This document shows, in pieces, positions 7,798-17,062 of a stretch of DNA of 64,000 nt. Under the pieces are notes generated by a model. That model had not been told where the DNA came from, ran no database searches, and worked only from the letters and a program-made list of their open reading frames with translations. Location: positions 1,492,501-1,556,500 of the forward strand of contig NZ_CP114786.1 in assembly GCF_027359675.1 (NCBI RefSeq), in the 5' to 3' direction. The DNA is from Roseibium sp. Sym1 (GTDB lineage Bacteria; Pseudomonadota; Alphaproteobacteria; Rhizobiales; Stappiaceae). The first letter of the stretch is position 1, and each line of letters starts with the position of its first letter. The position numbers and the translations under genes were made by a program.

Positions 7798-9114
7798 TCA
7801 GAACACCGCCTTGAAGGCCCGGTCAAGCTTGTCCGTGAGTTCATCGACCTGGGCATCTTCGAAAATGAAGGGCGGGGCAAGCAACACATGGTCACCCACG
7901 ACGCCGTCGACGGTTCCGCCCATCGGATAACACATCAATCCGGCGTCCATCGCCGCCTTCTTGATGGCCTTGTTGACCCCCCGCTTGGGATCGAACGGTG
8001 TCTTGCTGCCCCGGTCCTCGACGATTTCGATCCCCCGGAACAGTCCCCTTCCCCGAATATCCCCGACATGCGGGTGCTGTCCGAAGGCCGCTCTCAGCGA
8101 CGCATCGAGCTTCTCACCCATCGGCTTGACCCGGTCGCCGATACCGCCGGTCAGTTTCCGGAAAACGGCCAGCGCCGCCGCACAGGCCGTCGGATGACCG
8201 ATATAGGTGTGACCATGCTGAAAAAAGCCGGATCCGGATTCGATTGCCGCATAGATGGCCGCGCTGCAGAACATCGCCCCGATCGGCTGGTAGCCCCCAC
8301 CGAGACCCTTGGCCGTGCACAGGATATCGGGAGCGACGCCGTCCTGCTCGCATGCAAACAGGGTACCGGTGCGGCCCATGCCGCACATGACCTCATCCAG
8401 GATCAGGAGAATGCCATGGCTGTCGCAGATGTCCCGGATGCGCTTGAAATAGCCCTCGACGGGGGGAATGGCACCGGCGGTCGCCCCGACGACCGGTTCC
8501 GCGACAAAGGCCATGACATTTTCTGGTCCGAGGCGCTGAATTTCCGTCTCCAGTTCGTTCGCGACACGCTGCCCGTATTCGAACGCGGTCTCGTCCTCGC
8601 GGCGCCCGCGATATTCGTAGCAGGGAGAAATGTGAGACGTCTCGATCATCAGCGGCGCAAACGGCTCGCGGCGCCACTGGTTGCCACCTGTCGCAAGAGC
8701 GCCGAGCGTATTGCCGTGATAGCTCTGACGGCGGGCGATCACCCGGTGGCGCGATGTTTCACCGATCTCCAGGAAATACTGGCGCGCCAGTTTCAGGGCC
8801 GCCTCCATGGCCTCCGAACCGCCTGAAACGAAATAGACCCGGTCCAACCCTTCCGGCGTATGCCGGACCAGGAGGTCCGCCAGTTCTTCGGCCGGTTCCG
8901 ACGTGAAGAAACCGGTATGCGCATAAGCGATCTTGTCGATCTGGTTTCTGATGGCGTCCAGCACGTCGGCATCGCTGTGCCCAAGGCAGGACACGGCTGC
9001 GCCACCGCACCCATCGAGGTATTTTTTCCCCGTTTTATCAATGATGTAGCAGCCATCTCCGGCAATTGCGACCGGCAAGCTGGCTTTGGTGTGGCGTGGA
9101 AAGACATGGGACAT
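7798..9114 (-). CDS. PLP-dependent class III aminotransferase
   Basis: Omega-aminotransferase fold of 438 residues. Visible motifs are SGGSEAMEAALKLARQY near residue 97, SYHGNTLGALA near 132, the conserved ILDEVMCGMGRTG (PLP-ring aspartate) and the Schiff-base lysine in LCTAKGLGGGYQP near residue 268. The DxxxCGGAAVSCLGHS N-terminal segment is typical of the family. First gene of the operon with BKACE. A reasonable pathway is that transamination of an omega- or beta-amino acid produces the keto acid that BKACE then cleaves; this is inference from adjacency. Confidence 0.88.
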   Translation of the reverse strand: MSHVFPRHTKASLPVAIAGDGCYIIDKTGKKYLDGCGGAAVSCLGHSDADVLDAIRNQIDKIAYAHTGFFTSEPAEELADLLVRHTPEGLDRVYFVSGGSEAMEAALKLARQYFLEIGETSRHRVIARRQSYHGNTLGALATGGNQWRREPFAPLMIETSHISPCYEYRGRREDETAFEYGQRVANELETEIQRLGPENVMAFVAEPVVGATAGAIPPVEGYFKRIRDICDSHGILLILDEVMCGMGRTGTLFACEQDGVAPDILCTAKGLGGGYQPIGAMFCSAAIYAAIESGSGFFQHGHTYIGHPTACAAALAVFRKLTGGIGDRVKPMGEKLDASLRAAFGQHPHVGDIRGRGLFRGIEIVEDRGSKTPFDPKRGVNKAIKKAAMDAGLMCYPMGGTVDGVVGDHVLLAPPFIFEDAQVDELTDKLDRAFKAVF

Positions 9115-9161
9115 GGCAGGAATTCCGGCAAGTGATCGTGTTGCGCCCCCACAGGGCGTGT

Positions 9162-9204
9162 TTCATTTGTATCAGAAAACAATCACTCCTGAAACATTTG
9201 TTTC
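9162..9204. promoter_or_regulatory. Palindrome upstream of the aminotransferase operon
   Basis: GAAAC-ATTT-GTTTC is a perfect inverted repeat at 9191-9204, preceded by TTTC...GAAA at about 9162-9179. It lies about 80 bp upstream of the aminotransferase start, in the divergent promoter it shares with the M15-like lipoprotein gene. Candidate operator; the regulator is unknown. Confidence 0.35.
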
Positions 9205-9306
9205 TTGCGGGAATTAACCACGTTTTTCATTACAATTTTAATCAAATTCGATGAGCCTAGGACCGGGGGACGACAACAATTCAGTTATCGACAAGGCTTG
9301 TTAGTC

Positions 9307-9723
9307 ATGCGTCAGCGCCTCATCGCCTGGATCCTTTTTTCCGGATTGACCATCTCCCTGGCCGGGTGCGGGACCGTGGCCGGTGTTTCGGGCATGGGCT
9401 GGATGACGGCGTCCCATAATTCGATCGAGTATGACGACTCGTCCTGGTGCGTGCCGCGCAAGCTGAAGAAGGTGCTCAACCGGGTTGCCAGCCGCTATGG
9501 CAAGGTCACGGTGCACTCCACCAAGCGCTGGTGGCTCGAAAACTGGTGGAAGGGCGGCGCCAAAAACAGCTATCACCTGAATTGCAGGGCAGTGGATTTC
9601 TCCGTGCGCGGCGATCCCTCCTCCGTCCTCGCTTTCCTGAAGTCGCAAAAAGCGGTTGGTGGCTACAAGCACTACGCCTCCGGCCACTATCACATCGACA
9701 CCGGACCACGCCGGACCTGGTGA
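9307..9723 (+). CDS. M15-like (YcbK/DUF882-type) peptidase lipoprotein
   Basis: Predicted lipoprotein of 138 residues. A hydrophobic signal segment ends in the lipobox LAGC (Cys about residue 19). The rest resembles zinc D-Ala-D-Ala carboxypeptidase-like domains: SYHLNCRAVDF matches the S-x-H-x(3)-A-x-D-type metal motif, with Cys where many members have Gly, and SGHYHID supplies the second H-x-H. A role in peptidoglycan trimming at the inner face of the envelope is likely from family. The start MRQRLIAW is chosen because it begins the signal peptide; the open frame extends 34 codons upstream through A+T-rich sequence. Confidence 0.8.
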   Translation: MRQRLIAWILFSGLTISLAGCGTVAGVSGMGWMTASHNSIEYDDSSWCVPRKLKKVLNRVASRYGKVTVHSTKRWWLENWWKGGAKNSYHLNCRAVDFSVRGDPSSVLAFLKSQKAVGGYKHYASGHYHIDTGPRRTW

Positions 9724-9735
9724 CCGACCAACCGC

Positions 9736-10095
9736 CTATTTCAATTCGCCGAGTTCCAGTGCCATCTCCCAGGCGACCGCATCGAAACCGATGAAGTTTT
9801 TCACTTCGCCCTCGACGATCGGCCGCCTGATCACCGACGGATGTTCGATCATCACGTCGAGCGCGCTCTTGGCGTCGACCACGCTGTCCTGGGTGGCTTC
9901 GTCGAGCCGGCGCCACGTCGTGCCGCGCTTGTTCAAGACCGCGTCCCAGCCGAATTCACCGACGAAACGGGCCAGCCGGTCGGCGTCGACCCCATCCTTC
10001 TTGTAATCGTGAAATTCATAGGCAACGCCCGCTTCCTCGAGAAACTTGCGCGCTTTCTTGACCGTGTCGCAATTCTTGATGCCGTAGACTTTCAT
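9736..10095 (-). CDS. ArsC/Spx-family reductase (YffB-like)
   Basis: Thioredoxin-fold protein of 119 residues with the motif GIKNCDTVKKARKFLEE at residues 5-21, where C9 is the single active-site cysteine. The later IRRPIVEG segment (about residues 89-96) is conserved in this family. Members are named arsenate reductase-like, but the YffB branch is thought to act on glutathione-linked substrates. The start MKVYGIKN has a GGAAAG upstream; the longer open frame is an artefact. Monocistronic, and convergent with the lipoprotein gene with 12 bp between stops. Confidence 0.85.
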   Translation of the reverse strand: MKVYGIKNCDTVKKARKFLEEAGVAYEFHDYKKDGVDADRLARFVGEFGWDAVLNKRGTTWRRLDEATQDSVVDAKSALDVMIEHPSVIRRPIVEGEVKNFIGFDAVAWEMALELGELK

Positions 10096-10378
10096 GAGTT
10101 CTTTCCGGTTGATTTTCCTGACCCGCACTGTGCCGACCGGCGCCGCGGTTTCAAGTCCGGTTGTCTCAAAAATCCGTGCTGGGGAAAACCGCTTTCCTTC
10201 CTGCGCGCGCATGCCCGCTGATGCCGGCTCCGTGCCCGCCGTCACTGGCCCTGCCGCCTGGGACACTCCAAGATGTAAAAACGCACGCCTTGACCTGATC
10301 CCCGCTCGGCGTTTGAAGTGGTGTACAAGCACGCGCACGGGAGACGCACCGGCCATCGGACCGGAGAATGATGAGCAC

Positions 10379-12148
10379 ATGGCTGAAAACCCATCCGGAA
10401 AGAACCCTCCGGCCAGCACGCCGACGGCGACGGCAAGGCCCGCACACGGCAAATTGGCCACGGCCGGCGGCATGATCGGCGGCGGCAATTGGCGCCAGCG
10501 GCTGCGACTGGCAAGCGGCCTGATCCTGTTCACGTTCTGCCTCAGCCATTTCTCCAATCATGCCCTTGGCATCATATCCTTCGAGGCAATGGACCAGGCT
10601 TCGATCTGGCACTATTGGGTCTGGCGCAGCCCGGTCGGCGAAACAGTGCTGATTGCCGCGGCAATCACCCATGTGCTGCTGGCCCTGTGGCGGACAAGCA
10701 AACGGCGCACGCTGAAAATGTCCCGCTGGGAACTCGCCCAGCTGACACTCGGCCTCTATATTCCCTGGCTGCTGATCCCACACATAACCACGACAATGGG
10801 CGCCGCATGGGAATTCGGGTTTTCGCCGGTCTACGAGCAGATGCTCACCATTCTGTGGCCGAACCTTGCGCTCAACCAGTCCATACTGCTGCTGGTCGTC
10901 TGGACCCACGCCATGATCGGCCTGCATTTCTGGCTGCGGCTTTATCCACTTTACCGGCGCCTCAGGCCGCTGGCCGCCGGCTTCGCGGTCGCCCTTCCCG
11001 TCCTTGCAATCTGGGGATGGATCGAAGGGGCGCGGCGTCTGGCGCTCAGCCGCGACGTCACGCTCAAGATCACGCCGGACCAGCAGGCCTGGGTCTATGA
11101 GGTGGTGGACCAGTTTCGTGCCGTCGTGTTCGGCCTGATTGCCGTCAGCCTGCTGGCAATCCTGATCCGCTACCTGATCGGCCTAAAGGCACGCAGCCTG
11201 TCGGTCACCTATCCCGGCGGGCTCGCCATCAAGGCCCAGCCGGGCGCAACCCTTCTGGAAATCAGCCGCGCGAACGATGTGCCGATTGCCTCGGTCTGCG
11301 GCGGCCGGGCCCGCTGCTCCACCTGCAGGGTCAAGGTCCTGGAAGGCGGCGAGTCCCTGGCCGCACCCGGCGTTTCCGAAGCCGCGGTCCTGAAACGGAT
11401 CGGTGCCGGTGCCGACATACGACTGGCTTGCCAGGTCCGGCCGCAAAACAACATCGCCGTGCAGCCGCTTGTCCCGGTCAAGGCCAGCCTTGCAGCCGGT
11501 GAGCACCTCAAGGATGCCTATCACTGGGGCGTCGAACAGGACGTGGTGGTGATGTTCGTGGACCTGCGCAATTTCACCGGCATCACCGAGTCCCAGCTGG
11601 CCTACGATGTCGTCTATCTCCTCAACAGCTATCTGGACCAGGCTTCCGAAGCCATTCGTGCCGAGGGCGGCTATGTCGACAAGTTCATCGGCGACGGCAT
11701 CATGGCGATCTTCGGAATGGATTGCGATCCGGCGACCGGGGCCCGGCAAGCCCTGGAAGCCAGCCGGCGCATCGAAACGGTCATGAAAGCGCTGGACGCG
11801 GAAAAGGGCCCGCAATTCCGCGATCCGATCCGGCTGGGAATTGGCCTGCATCTCGGACCAGCCATTCTCGGCAGGATCGGTGCCGCCGGCACCCAGGGCA
11901 GCCGGGGCGGACTGACCGCGCTCGGCGACGTGGTCAACACGGCCAGCCGGCTGGAATCTGAAAACAAGGCACATGACAGTTTTCTTGTGGTGTCCAAGGC
12001 CGTGATTGACGCTGCGGACGCGCGGATCGACGGTGCGGAAACCGCGGAAATCAAGGTTCGCGGCAAAGAAAAGCCCTTGCGAATCTTTGCCTTGCACAGC
12101 TTAGATGACCTCGTGCTGACGGAGGCTGAAGCTGACGGAAGCCGTTGA
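10379..12148 (+). CDS. Membrane cytochrome / [2Fe-2S] ferredoxin / adenylate cyclase fusion
   Basis: A 589-residue redox-linked class III nucleotide cyclase. Residues about 35-275 form five to six membrane helices with conserved histidines (LSHFSNHALG, THVLLALW, THAMIGLHFW), resembling the heme-b anchors of succinate:quinone oxidoreductases. Residues 280-370 are a plant-type ferredoxin domain with C307, C313, C316 and C351. Residues 385-580 are the cyclase: metal aspartates D395 (MFVDLRNFTG) and D439 (FIGDGIMAIFG), adenine-selecting K435 and the Asp of LGDVVN, and the transition-state N/R in VNTASR. All catalytic residues are present, so it should make cAMP. Rhizobial CyaC-type cyclases with heme anchors are known to respond to quinone redox state; the extra ferredoxin domain suggests electron input. 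Confidence 0.88.
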   Translation: MAENPSGKNPPASTPTATARPAHGKLATAGGMIGGGNWRQRLRLASGLILFTFCLSHFSNHALGIISFEAMDQASIWHYWVWRSPVGETVLIAAAITHVLLALWRTSKRRTLKMSRWELAQLTLGLYIPWLLIPHITTTMGAAWEFGFSPVYEQMLTILWPNLALNQSILLLVVWTHAMIGLHFWLRLYPLYRRLRPLAAGFAVALPVLAIWGWIEGARRLALSRDVTLKITPDQQAWVYEVVDQFRAVVFGLIAVSLLAILIRYLIGLKARSLSVTYPGGLAIKAQPGATLLEISRANDVPIASVCGGRARCSTCRVKVLEGGESLAAPGVSEAAVLKRIGAGADIRLACQVRPQNNIAVQPLVPVKASLAAGEHLKDAYHWGVEQDVVVMFVDLRNFTGITESQLAYDVVYLLNSYLDQASEAIRAEGGYVDKFIGDGIMAIFGMDCDPATGARQALEASRRIETVMKALDAEKGPQFRDPIRLGIGLHLGPAILGRIGAAGTQGSRGGLTALGDVVNTASRLESENKAHDSFLVVSKAVIDAADARIDGAETAEIKVRGKEKPLRIFALHSLDDLVLTEAEADGSR

Positions 12149-12167
12149 CGCGATTTCTGGAGGAGCC

Positions 12168-13346
12168 GTGGGCCGCACCTATTCACCGCGTGAAATGCTG
12201 GAAAAGCTGATTTCCTTCAACACCGTTTCCGACCGGAGCAATCTTGACCTGATTGCCTTTGTCGAGGACTACCTCGCCGGGTGGGGAGTTGCAACGCAAC
12301 GGGTCCCGGACCCGACCGGCGAGAAAGCCGGCCTGTTCACGCTGATCGGCCCCTGGACCGAAGGCGGGGCTGTCCTGTCCGCCCACACGGACGTGGTTCC
12401 GGTCGCCGGGCAGGACTGGTCCCGCGATCCGTTTACGGCCTGGGAAGACGGGGGCCGGCTTTATGGACGCGGCGCGGCGGACATGAAGGGGTTCGCGGCA
12501 ACCGTTCTGGCCAAGGTCCCCGATTTCCTGAATGCCGGCTTGCGCGTCCCGATACACATCGCTCTTTCCTATGACGAGGAGACCGGCTGCGACGGTGCGC
12601 GCCGGATCATCCCGGTCATGCTGGAACACGCCCCCCGCCCCGCGTTCGTGATTGTCGGCGAACCGACCAGCATGAAGGTGGTTACCGGACACAAGGGCAT
12701 CACGGTCCTGAGGACGCGGGTCACCGGTCATCCGGTCCATTCCAGCCAGCTGCACCGCGGCGTCTCCGCAATCTCGGTGGCCGCGAAACTGGTCGGTTGG
12801 CTGGACGGCAAGACGGCGGAAAACCGCTCGAAAGCCGACCCCGATTGCCCGTTCGAACCGCCCTACACCACCCTTCATTGCGGAACGATTGCCGGCGGAC
12901 AGGCGCACAACATCACGGCGCAGAGCTGTGAGTTCCTGACCGACATCCGCATGCTGCCCAGCGAATCAGCCGACCAGTGGCGCTCCGCCTACCGGCGGTT
13001 CATCGACACGGAGGCCCTGCCCGGCATGCTGGAGGTCTCGGAAAACTGCAGTGTCGAAGTTGAGGAACTCGCCGACGTTCCCGCCCTGGGCGATGAAGAC
13101 GACGGGCTTGCCGAGACGCTGGCCCGGCGCCTGACGGGTGACAATGCCCGCAACGTGGTTGTCTACGCAACCGAAGGCGGCCTGTTCCAGCATCACGGAC
13201 TGTCGACAGTGGTTTGCGGGCCGGGATCGATCGACCAGGCTCACCAGCCGGACGAATTTATCGAGCTATCCCAACTGGACCGCTGTGCCGCTTTTCTGGA
13301 CAGACTGGTTGACAGTTTGTCGCATTTGACAGCTGAACAGGTTTGA
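12168..13346 (+). CDS. argE: M20-family deacylase, acetylornithine deacetylase (ArgE) type
   Basis: Zinc aminoacylase of 392 residues that hydrolyses N-acyl amino acids. Metal ligands are in LSAHTDVVPV (His), YGRGAADMKGF (bridging Asp), SYDEETGCDGA (catalytic Glu-Glu) and, near the C-terminus, CGPGSIDQAHQPDEFI (His). The GTG start has GGAGG 4-5 nt upstream; there is no good ATG. It lies 19 bp after the cyclase gene and is followed by a peptide ABC transporter in the same direction. Rhizobia make arginine mainly through ArgJ, so a catabolic or salvage role on an imported acyl-amino acid or peptide is plausible; that is inference from context. Confidence 0.82.
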   Translation: MGRTYSPREMLEKLISFNTVSDRSNLDLIAFVEDYLAGWGVATQRVPDPTGEKAGLFTLIGPWTEGGAVLSAHTDVVPVAGQDWSRDPFTAWEDGGRLYGRGAADMKGFAATVLAKVPDFLNAGLRVPIHIALSYDEETGCDGARRIIPVMLEHAPRPAFVIVGEPTSMKVVTGHKGITVLRTRVTGHPVHSSQLHRGVSAISVAAKLVGWLDGKTAENRSKADPDCPFEPPYTTLHCGTIAGGQAHNITAQSCEFLTDIRMLPSESADQWRSAYRRFIDTEALPGMLEVSENCSVEVEELADVPALGDEDDGLAETLARRLTGDNARNVVVYATEGGLFQHHGLSTVVCGPGSIDQAHQPDEFIELSQLDRCAAFLDRLVDSLSHLTAEQV

Positions 13347-13456
13347 ACACAGGCAGTTACGGTGTCATAGTTCAAATTGACAGTGTGGATGCCCTGCCTG
13401 GCAGGGACATCGGGTCCGAAACTGATATTCCGGAAAACGGAAACAACGAGGGGACT

Positions 13457-15040
13457 ATGAACAAGAAAACCTATGTGATCGCCGCTGCTCTACTTGCAGT
13501 GGGAGCAGGATCGGCTGCGCAGGCCGAAACACTCAAATTCGCCTTTCAGGGAACCCTGAATGCGCTCGATCCCTACAGCTTGAACGAAACGTTCACGTTG
13601 TCCTCGCTGGGCAATACCTATGAAGGCCTGACACGCCGGGGCTCGGATCTTGCCATCGAGCCGGCGCTTGCCGAAAGCTGGGAAGTGATCGAACCGACCC
13701 GTTGGCGCTTTCATTTGCGCAAGGGCGTAAAGTTCCATAACGGCAGCGATTTTACCGCAGAAGATGTCGCCTTTTCGGTCGACCGCGTGCGCTCGGAAGG
13801 CTCGGACCTGACCACGCGCGTGCCTGCCGATGCCAAGGTGGAAATCGTCGACGACTATACGGTCGACTTCGTTCTCAACAGCCCGAACCCGATCCTGCAC
13901 TACGAGTGGGACACGTTCTACATCATGGACAAGGAGTGGACGACCGAGAACGACGCGGTCAAGGTCACTTCCGCCTCCGACACCACCCCGAACTACGCCG
14001 CGCTCAACGCCAATGGCACCGGGCCGTTCAAGATCACCAGCCACGAAGCCGGCGTGAAGACGGTTTATGAGAAAAACGATGGCTGGTGGGACGAAGCCAA
14101 GCACAATCTCGACACGGTCGAGTTCACGCCGATCGGATCCGACGCAACCCGCGTTGCGGCCTTGCTGTCCGGCGAGATGGACATGGTCTATCCGGTTCCC
14201 GTGCAGGACATCAAGCGCATCAACGACAATGCCGGCACGGTTGCTCTGACCGGACCGGAGCTCAGGACCATTTTCCTTGGCATGGACCAGATGCGCGACG
14301 AGCTGCTCTATTCCGATGTCAAGGGCAAGAACCCGATGAAGGACGCCCGCGTCCGCAAGGCGTTCTACCAGGCGATCGACATCGAGGCGATCAAGAAGAA
14401 GGTCATGCGCGACCTGTCAACGCCGTCCGCGATCATGGTTTCGCCGTTCCTGTTCTCCAAGGCCGGTGAGTTCGAACGCTATCCCTATGATCCGGAAGCC
14501 GCCAAGGCGCTGCTTGCCGAAGCCGGGTATCCGGACGGGTTCTCGATCGGCATGGACTGCCCGAACGACCGCTACGTCAATGACGAGGCGATCTGTCAGG
14601 CCGTTGCCGCGATGCTGGCGCGCATCAACGTGAAGGTGGATCTGAACGCACAACCGAAGGCGAAATACTTTGCCAAGATCCTGGCGTCGGGCGGCTACGA
14701 CACGTCCTTCTACCTGCTCGGCTGGACACCCGGCTCACTCGACAGCTGGAACGTCCTGTCGAACCTGATGAACTGCCGTGACGAAGCCGGCAAGGGTTCA
14801 CCGTTCAACAATGGCGGTTTCTGCGATGAAAAGATCGACAGCCTGACCGCGGAAATCCTGGTCGAGAACGACCCGGAAAAGCGCGACGAACTCATCGCCG
14901 AAGCCTTCAAGATCAGTCATGACAACGCCTATTACATCCCGCTGCACCAGCAGGGGCTGGCCTGGGGCGTTGCCGACGATATCGAGCTGGTCCAGCGCGC
15001 CGACAACCAGTTCAAGTTCCGTTTCGTGACCAAGAACTGA
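13457..15040 (+). CDS. Peptide/nickel-type ABC transporter substrate-binding protein (SBP family 5)
   Basis: Periplasmic binding protein of 527 residues with a Sec signal peptide (cleavage after AAQA, about residue 23). The SBP_bac_5 hallmark region FHLRKGVKFHNGSDFTAEDV is near residues 92-111, and NANGTGPF and the YKW-type C-terminal segment YYIPLHQQG follow. The start MNKKTYVIAA follows GAGGGGAC. First gene of a complete importer with two permeases and a double ATPase, and 110 bp after the argE-type gene, with which it may be co-transcribed. Confidence 0.93.
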   Translation: MNKKTYVIAAALLAVGAGSAAQAETLKFAFQGTLNALDPYSLNETFTLSSLGNTYEGLTRRGSDLAIEPALAESWEVIEPTRWRFHLRKGVKFHNGSDFTAEDVAFSVDRVRSEGSDLTTRVPADAKVEIVDDYTVDFVLNSPNPILHYEWDTFYIMDKEWTTENDAVKVTSASDTTPNYAALNANGTGPFKITSHEAGVKTVYEKNDGWWDEAKHNLDTVEFTPIGSDATRVAALLSGEMDMVYPVPVQDIKRINDNAGTVALTGPELRTIFLGMDQMRDELLYSDVKGKNPMKDARVRKAFYQAIDIEAIKKKVMRDLSTPSAIMVSPFLFSKAGEFERYPYDPEAAKALLAEAGYPDGFSIGMDCPNDRYVNDEAICQAVAAMLARINVKVDLNAQPKAKYFAKILASGGYDTSFYLLGWTPGSLDSWNVLSNLMNCRDEAGKGSPFNNGGFCDEKIDSLTAEILVENDPEKRDELIAEAFKISHDNAYYIPLHQQGLAWGVADDIELVQRADNQFKFRFVTKN

Positions 15041-15060
15041 CCCGGCAAACCTGGCCATCG

Positions 15061-15089
15061 ACGCTCCCGGCCACGCCGGGGGCGTATTT
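15061..15089 (+). terminator. Hairpin between binding-protein and permease genes
   Basis: An 11-bp stem (ACGCTCCCGGC with GCCGGGGGCGT, one GU pair) with a 3-nt loop, followed by ATTTT. Placed 20 bp after the binding-protein stop; such hairpins commonly stabilise or attenuate transcripts so that the binding protein is made in excess over permeases. Confidence 0.6.
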
Positions 15090-15114
15090 TCATTCTAGAT
15101 TGCAAAGAGCCGAG

Positions 15115-16089
15115 ATGATTGGATTTGCGACGCGCCGCATCCTGCAGGCGATGATTGTCATGCTGGTGGTCGCCCTGCTTGCCTTCACCATGTTCCGCTT
15201 TGTCGGCGATCCGATCAACCAGATGGTCGGCATTGAAACCTCCATCGAGGAACGCGAGGCCTTGCGGGAACGCCTGGGTCTGAACGACCCGATCCCGGTA
15301 CAGTTCATCCGGTTCATTTCCAACGCGGCCCAGTTCGATTTCGGCACGTCCTACCAGTTCCGGCAGCCGGTATCGGAACTGTTCGCCAAACGGATCCCGG
15401 CAACGCTGGAGCTCAGTTTCGCCTCGGCCCTGTTCGCCCTCGTGGTCGGCATTCCCATGGGCATCTATGCCGGTCTCAACCGGGAATCGCCGATATCAAA
15501 GCTGTTCCTGTCGGTCTCCCTTGTCGGCATCTCGTTGCCGACCTTCTTCATCGGCATCCTGCTGATCTTCCTGTTCTCCGTAACCCTGCAGTGGCTGCCC
15601 AGCTTCGGGCGCGGCGAGACCGTGCAGATCGGCTCCTGGTGGACCACCGGTTTCCTGACCGTGTCGGGTCTCAAGGCGCTGATCCTGCCGTCGATCACGC
15701 TCGGTCTCTACCAGATGACGCTGATCATGCGCCTGATCCGCGCGGAGATGCTGGAAGTCATCCGCACCGACTACATCAAGTTCGCCCGTGCCCGCGGCCT
15801 GCCGGACAGGCTGGTCAATTTCCGGCACGCCCTGAAAAACACGCTGGTCCCCGTCATCACCATCACGGGTCTGCAGCTCGGCTCGATCATCGCCTTCGCG
15901 ACCATCACCGAAACCGTGTTCCAGTGGCCGGGCATGGGCCTGATGTTCCTGCAGGCCGTCCAGAACGTCGATATTCCGATCATGTCCGCCTATCTGCTGC
16001 TGACCGCCTTTCTGTTCGTGGCGATCAATTTCATCGTCGACATCCTCTATTTCCTGATCGATCCGCGGCTGCGGGTCGGCCGGCCCTAA
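15115..16089 (+). CDS. Peptide ABC transporter permease, DppB type
   Basis: Inner-membrane channel subunit of 324 residues. The N-terminal helix (RRILQAMIVMLVVALLAF) and the following RFVGDPI segment are typical of DppB/OppB. The BPD_transp_1 domain covers about residues 95-320 with six helices in total; the cytoplasmic EAA-like loop lies at MLEVIRTDYIKFARARGLP. The ATG at 15115 is favoured over an in-frame TTG 15 bp upstream. Second gene of the importer. Confidence 0.93.
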   Translation: MIGFATRRILQAMIVMLVVALLAFTMFRFVGDPINQMVGIETSIEEREALRERLGLNDPIPVQFIRFISNAAQFDFGTSYQFRQPVSELFAKRIPATLELSFASALFALVVGIPMGIYAGLNRESPISKLFLSVSLVGISLPTFFIGILLIFLFSVTLQWLPSFGRGETVQIGSWWTTGFLTVSGLKALILPSITLGLYQMTLIMRLIRAEMLEVIRTDYIKFARARGLPDRLVNFRHALKNTLVPVITITGLQLGSIIAFATITETVFQWPGMGLMFLQAVQNVDIPIMSAYLLLTAFLFVAINFIVDILYFLIDPRLRVGRP

Positions 16090-16104
16090 GGGAGGCACAC
16101 GCGC

Positions 16105-17055
16105 ATGCCAACCGTCTCCAGCAACGACACCAGGGCCGCCGAACAGGGTCGCCTCAAGAAGATCGTCGACAGTGACCTGTTCCATTCCTTCCTGAAATCG
16201 AAAATCACCGTCGTGGCCGCCTGCGGCACGCTGATCCTGTTCCTGCTGGCCTTTTTGGCGCCCTGGATTGCGCCACATGACCCCTTCGACCTGGCCTCGA
16301 TCTCGATCCTGGACGCGCGCGTTCCGCCGGTCTGGATGGAATATGCCGATCCCCGTTTCCCGCTCGGCACGGATGACCAGGGCCGGGACATGCTGTCCGG
16401 AATTTTCTACGGCATGCGGATTTCCCTGATCGTCGGATTCTGCTCGGTCGCAGCGGCCGCCGTCCTTGGTATCACGCTCGGGCTGGTCGCGGGCTATTCG
16501 GGTGGGCGGGTCGACGCGATCATCATGCGCATCGCCGATGTCCAGCTGACCTTTCCCGCCATCCTGATTGCCCTTCTGATCGACGGTATCGCCGCCGGAA
16601 TTTTCGGTTCGATCGACAGGGAGGTTTTCGCTTTCTACATCCTGATCGTGTCTCTGGCGCTGTCCTTCTGGGTGCAATACGCGCGCACGGTGCGCGGCTC
16701 CACCATGGTGGAGAAGAACAAGGAATATGTGCAGGCCGCCCGGGTGATCGGCATTCCGCCGGTGATCATCATGGCACGGCATATCCTGCCGAACGTGATG
16801 GGCCCCGTCCTGGTGATCGCGACGATCAACCTTGCGCTCGCCATCGTCACAGAGGCGACGCTGTCATTCCTTGGCGTCGGCATGCCGCCCACCCAGCCGT
16901 CCCTCGGCACCCTGATCGCGGTCGGCAACGACTTCCTCTATTCGGGCGAATGGTGGATCGCGATCTTCCCCGGACTGGCGCTGGCGCTGCTGGTCCTGAA
17001 CGTCAATCTCCTGGGCGACTGGCTACGCGACGCCCTCAACCCGAAACTCCGGTGA
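16105..17055 (+). CDS. Peptide ABC transporter permease, DppC type
   Basis: Partner permease of 316 residues. The N-terminal OppC_N helix is LILFLLAFLAPWIAPHDPF, followed by the PLGTDDQGRD segment that marks DppC/OppC proteins. Six membrane helices follow. The EAA loop is at KEYVQAARVIGIPP. It starts 15 bp after the DppB-type stop with GGGAGG upstream, and ends 7 bp before the ATPase gene, so the three are tightly coupled. Confidence 0.93.
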   Translation: MPTVSSNDTRAAEQGRLKKIVDSDLFHSFLKSKITVVAACGTLILFLLAFLAPWIAPHDPFDLASISILDARVPPVWMEYADPRFPLGTDDQGRDMLSGIFYGMRISLIVGFCSVAAAAVLGITLGLVAGYSGGRVDAIIMRIADVQLTFPAILIALLIDGIAAGIFGSIDREVFAFYILIVSLALSFWVQYARTVRGSTMVEKNKEYVQAARVIGIPPVIIMARHILPNVMGPVLVIATINLALAIVTEATLSFLGVGMPPTQPSLGTLIAVGNDFLYSGEWWIAIFPGLALALLVLNVNLLGDWLRDALNPKLR

Positions 17056-17062
17056 GGCGGTC

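Noticed and set aside
9736..10557. 273-codon version of the ArsC-like gene
   Set aside because: Homology and the ribosome binding site begin at MKVYGIKN (10095); the extra N-terminus overlaps the cyclase gene start and has no family similarity.
15496..16782. 428-codon minus-strand frame opposite the permease genes
   Set aside because: Shadow of two typical ABC permeases; rich in His, Asp, Gln and Arg with no recognisable domain.
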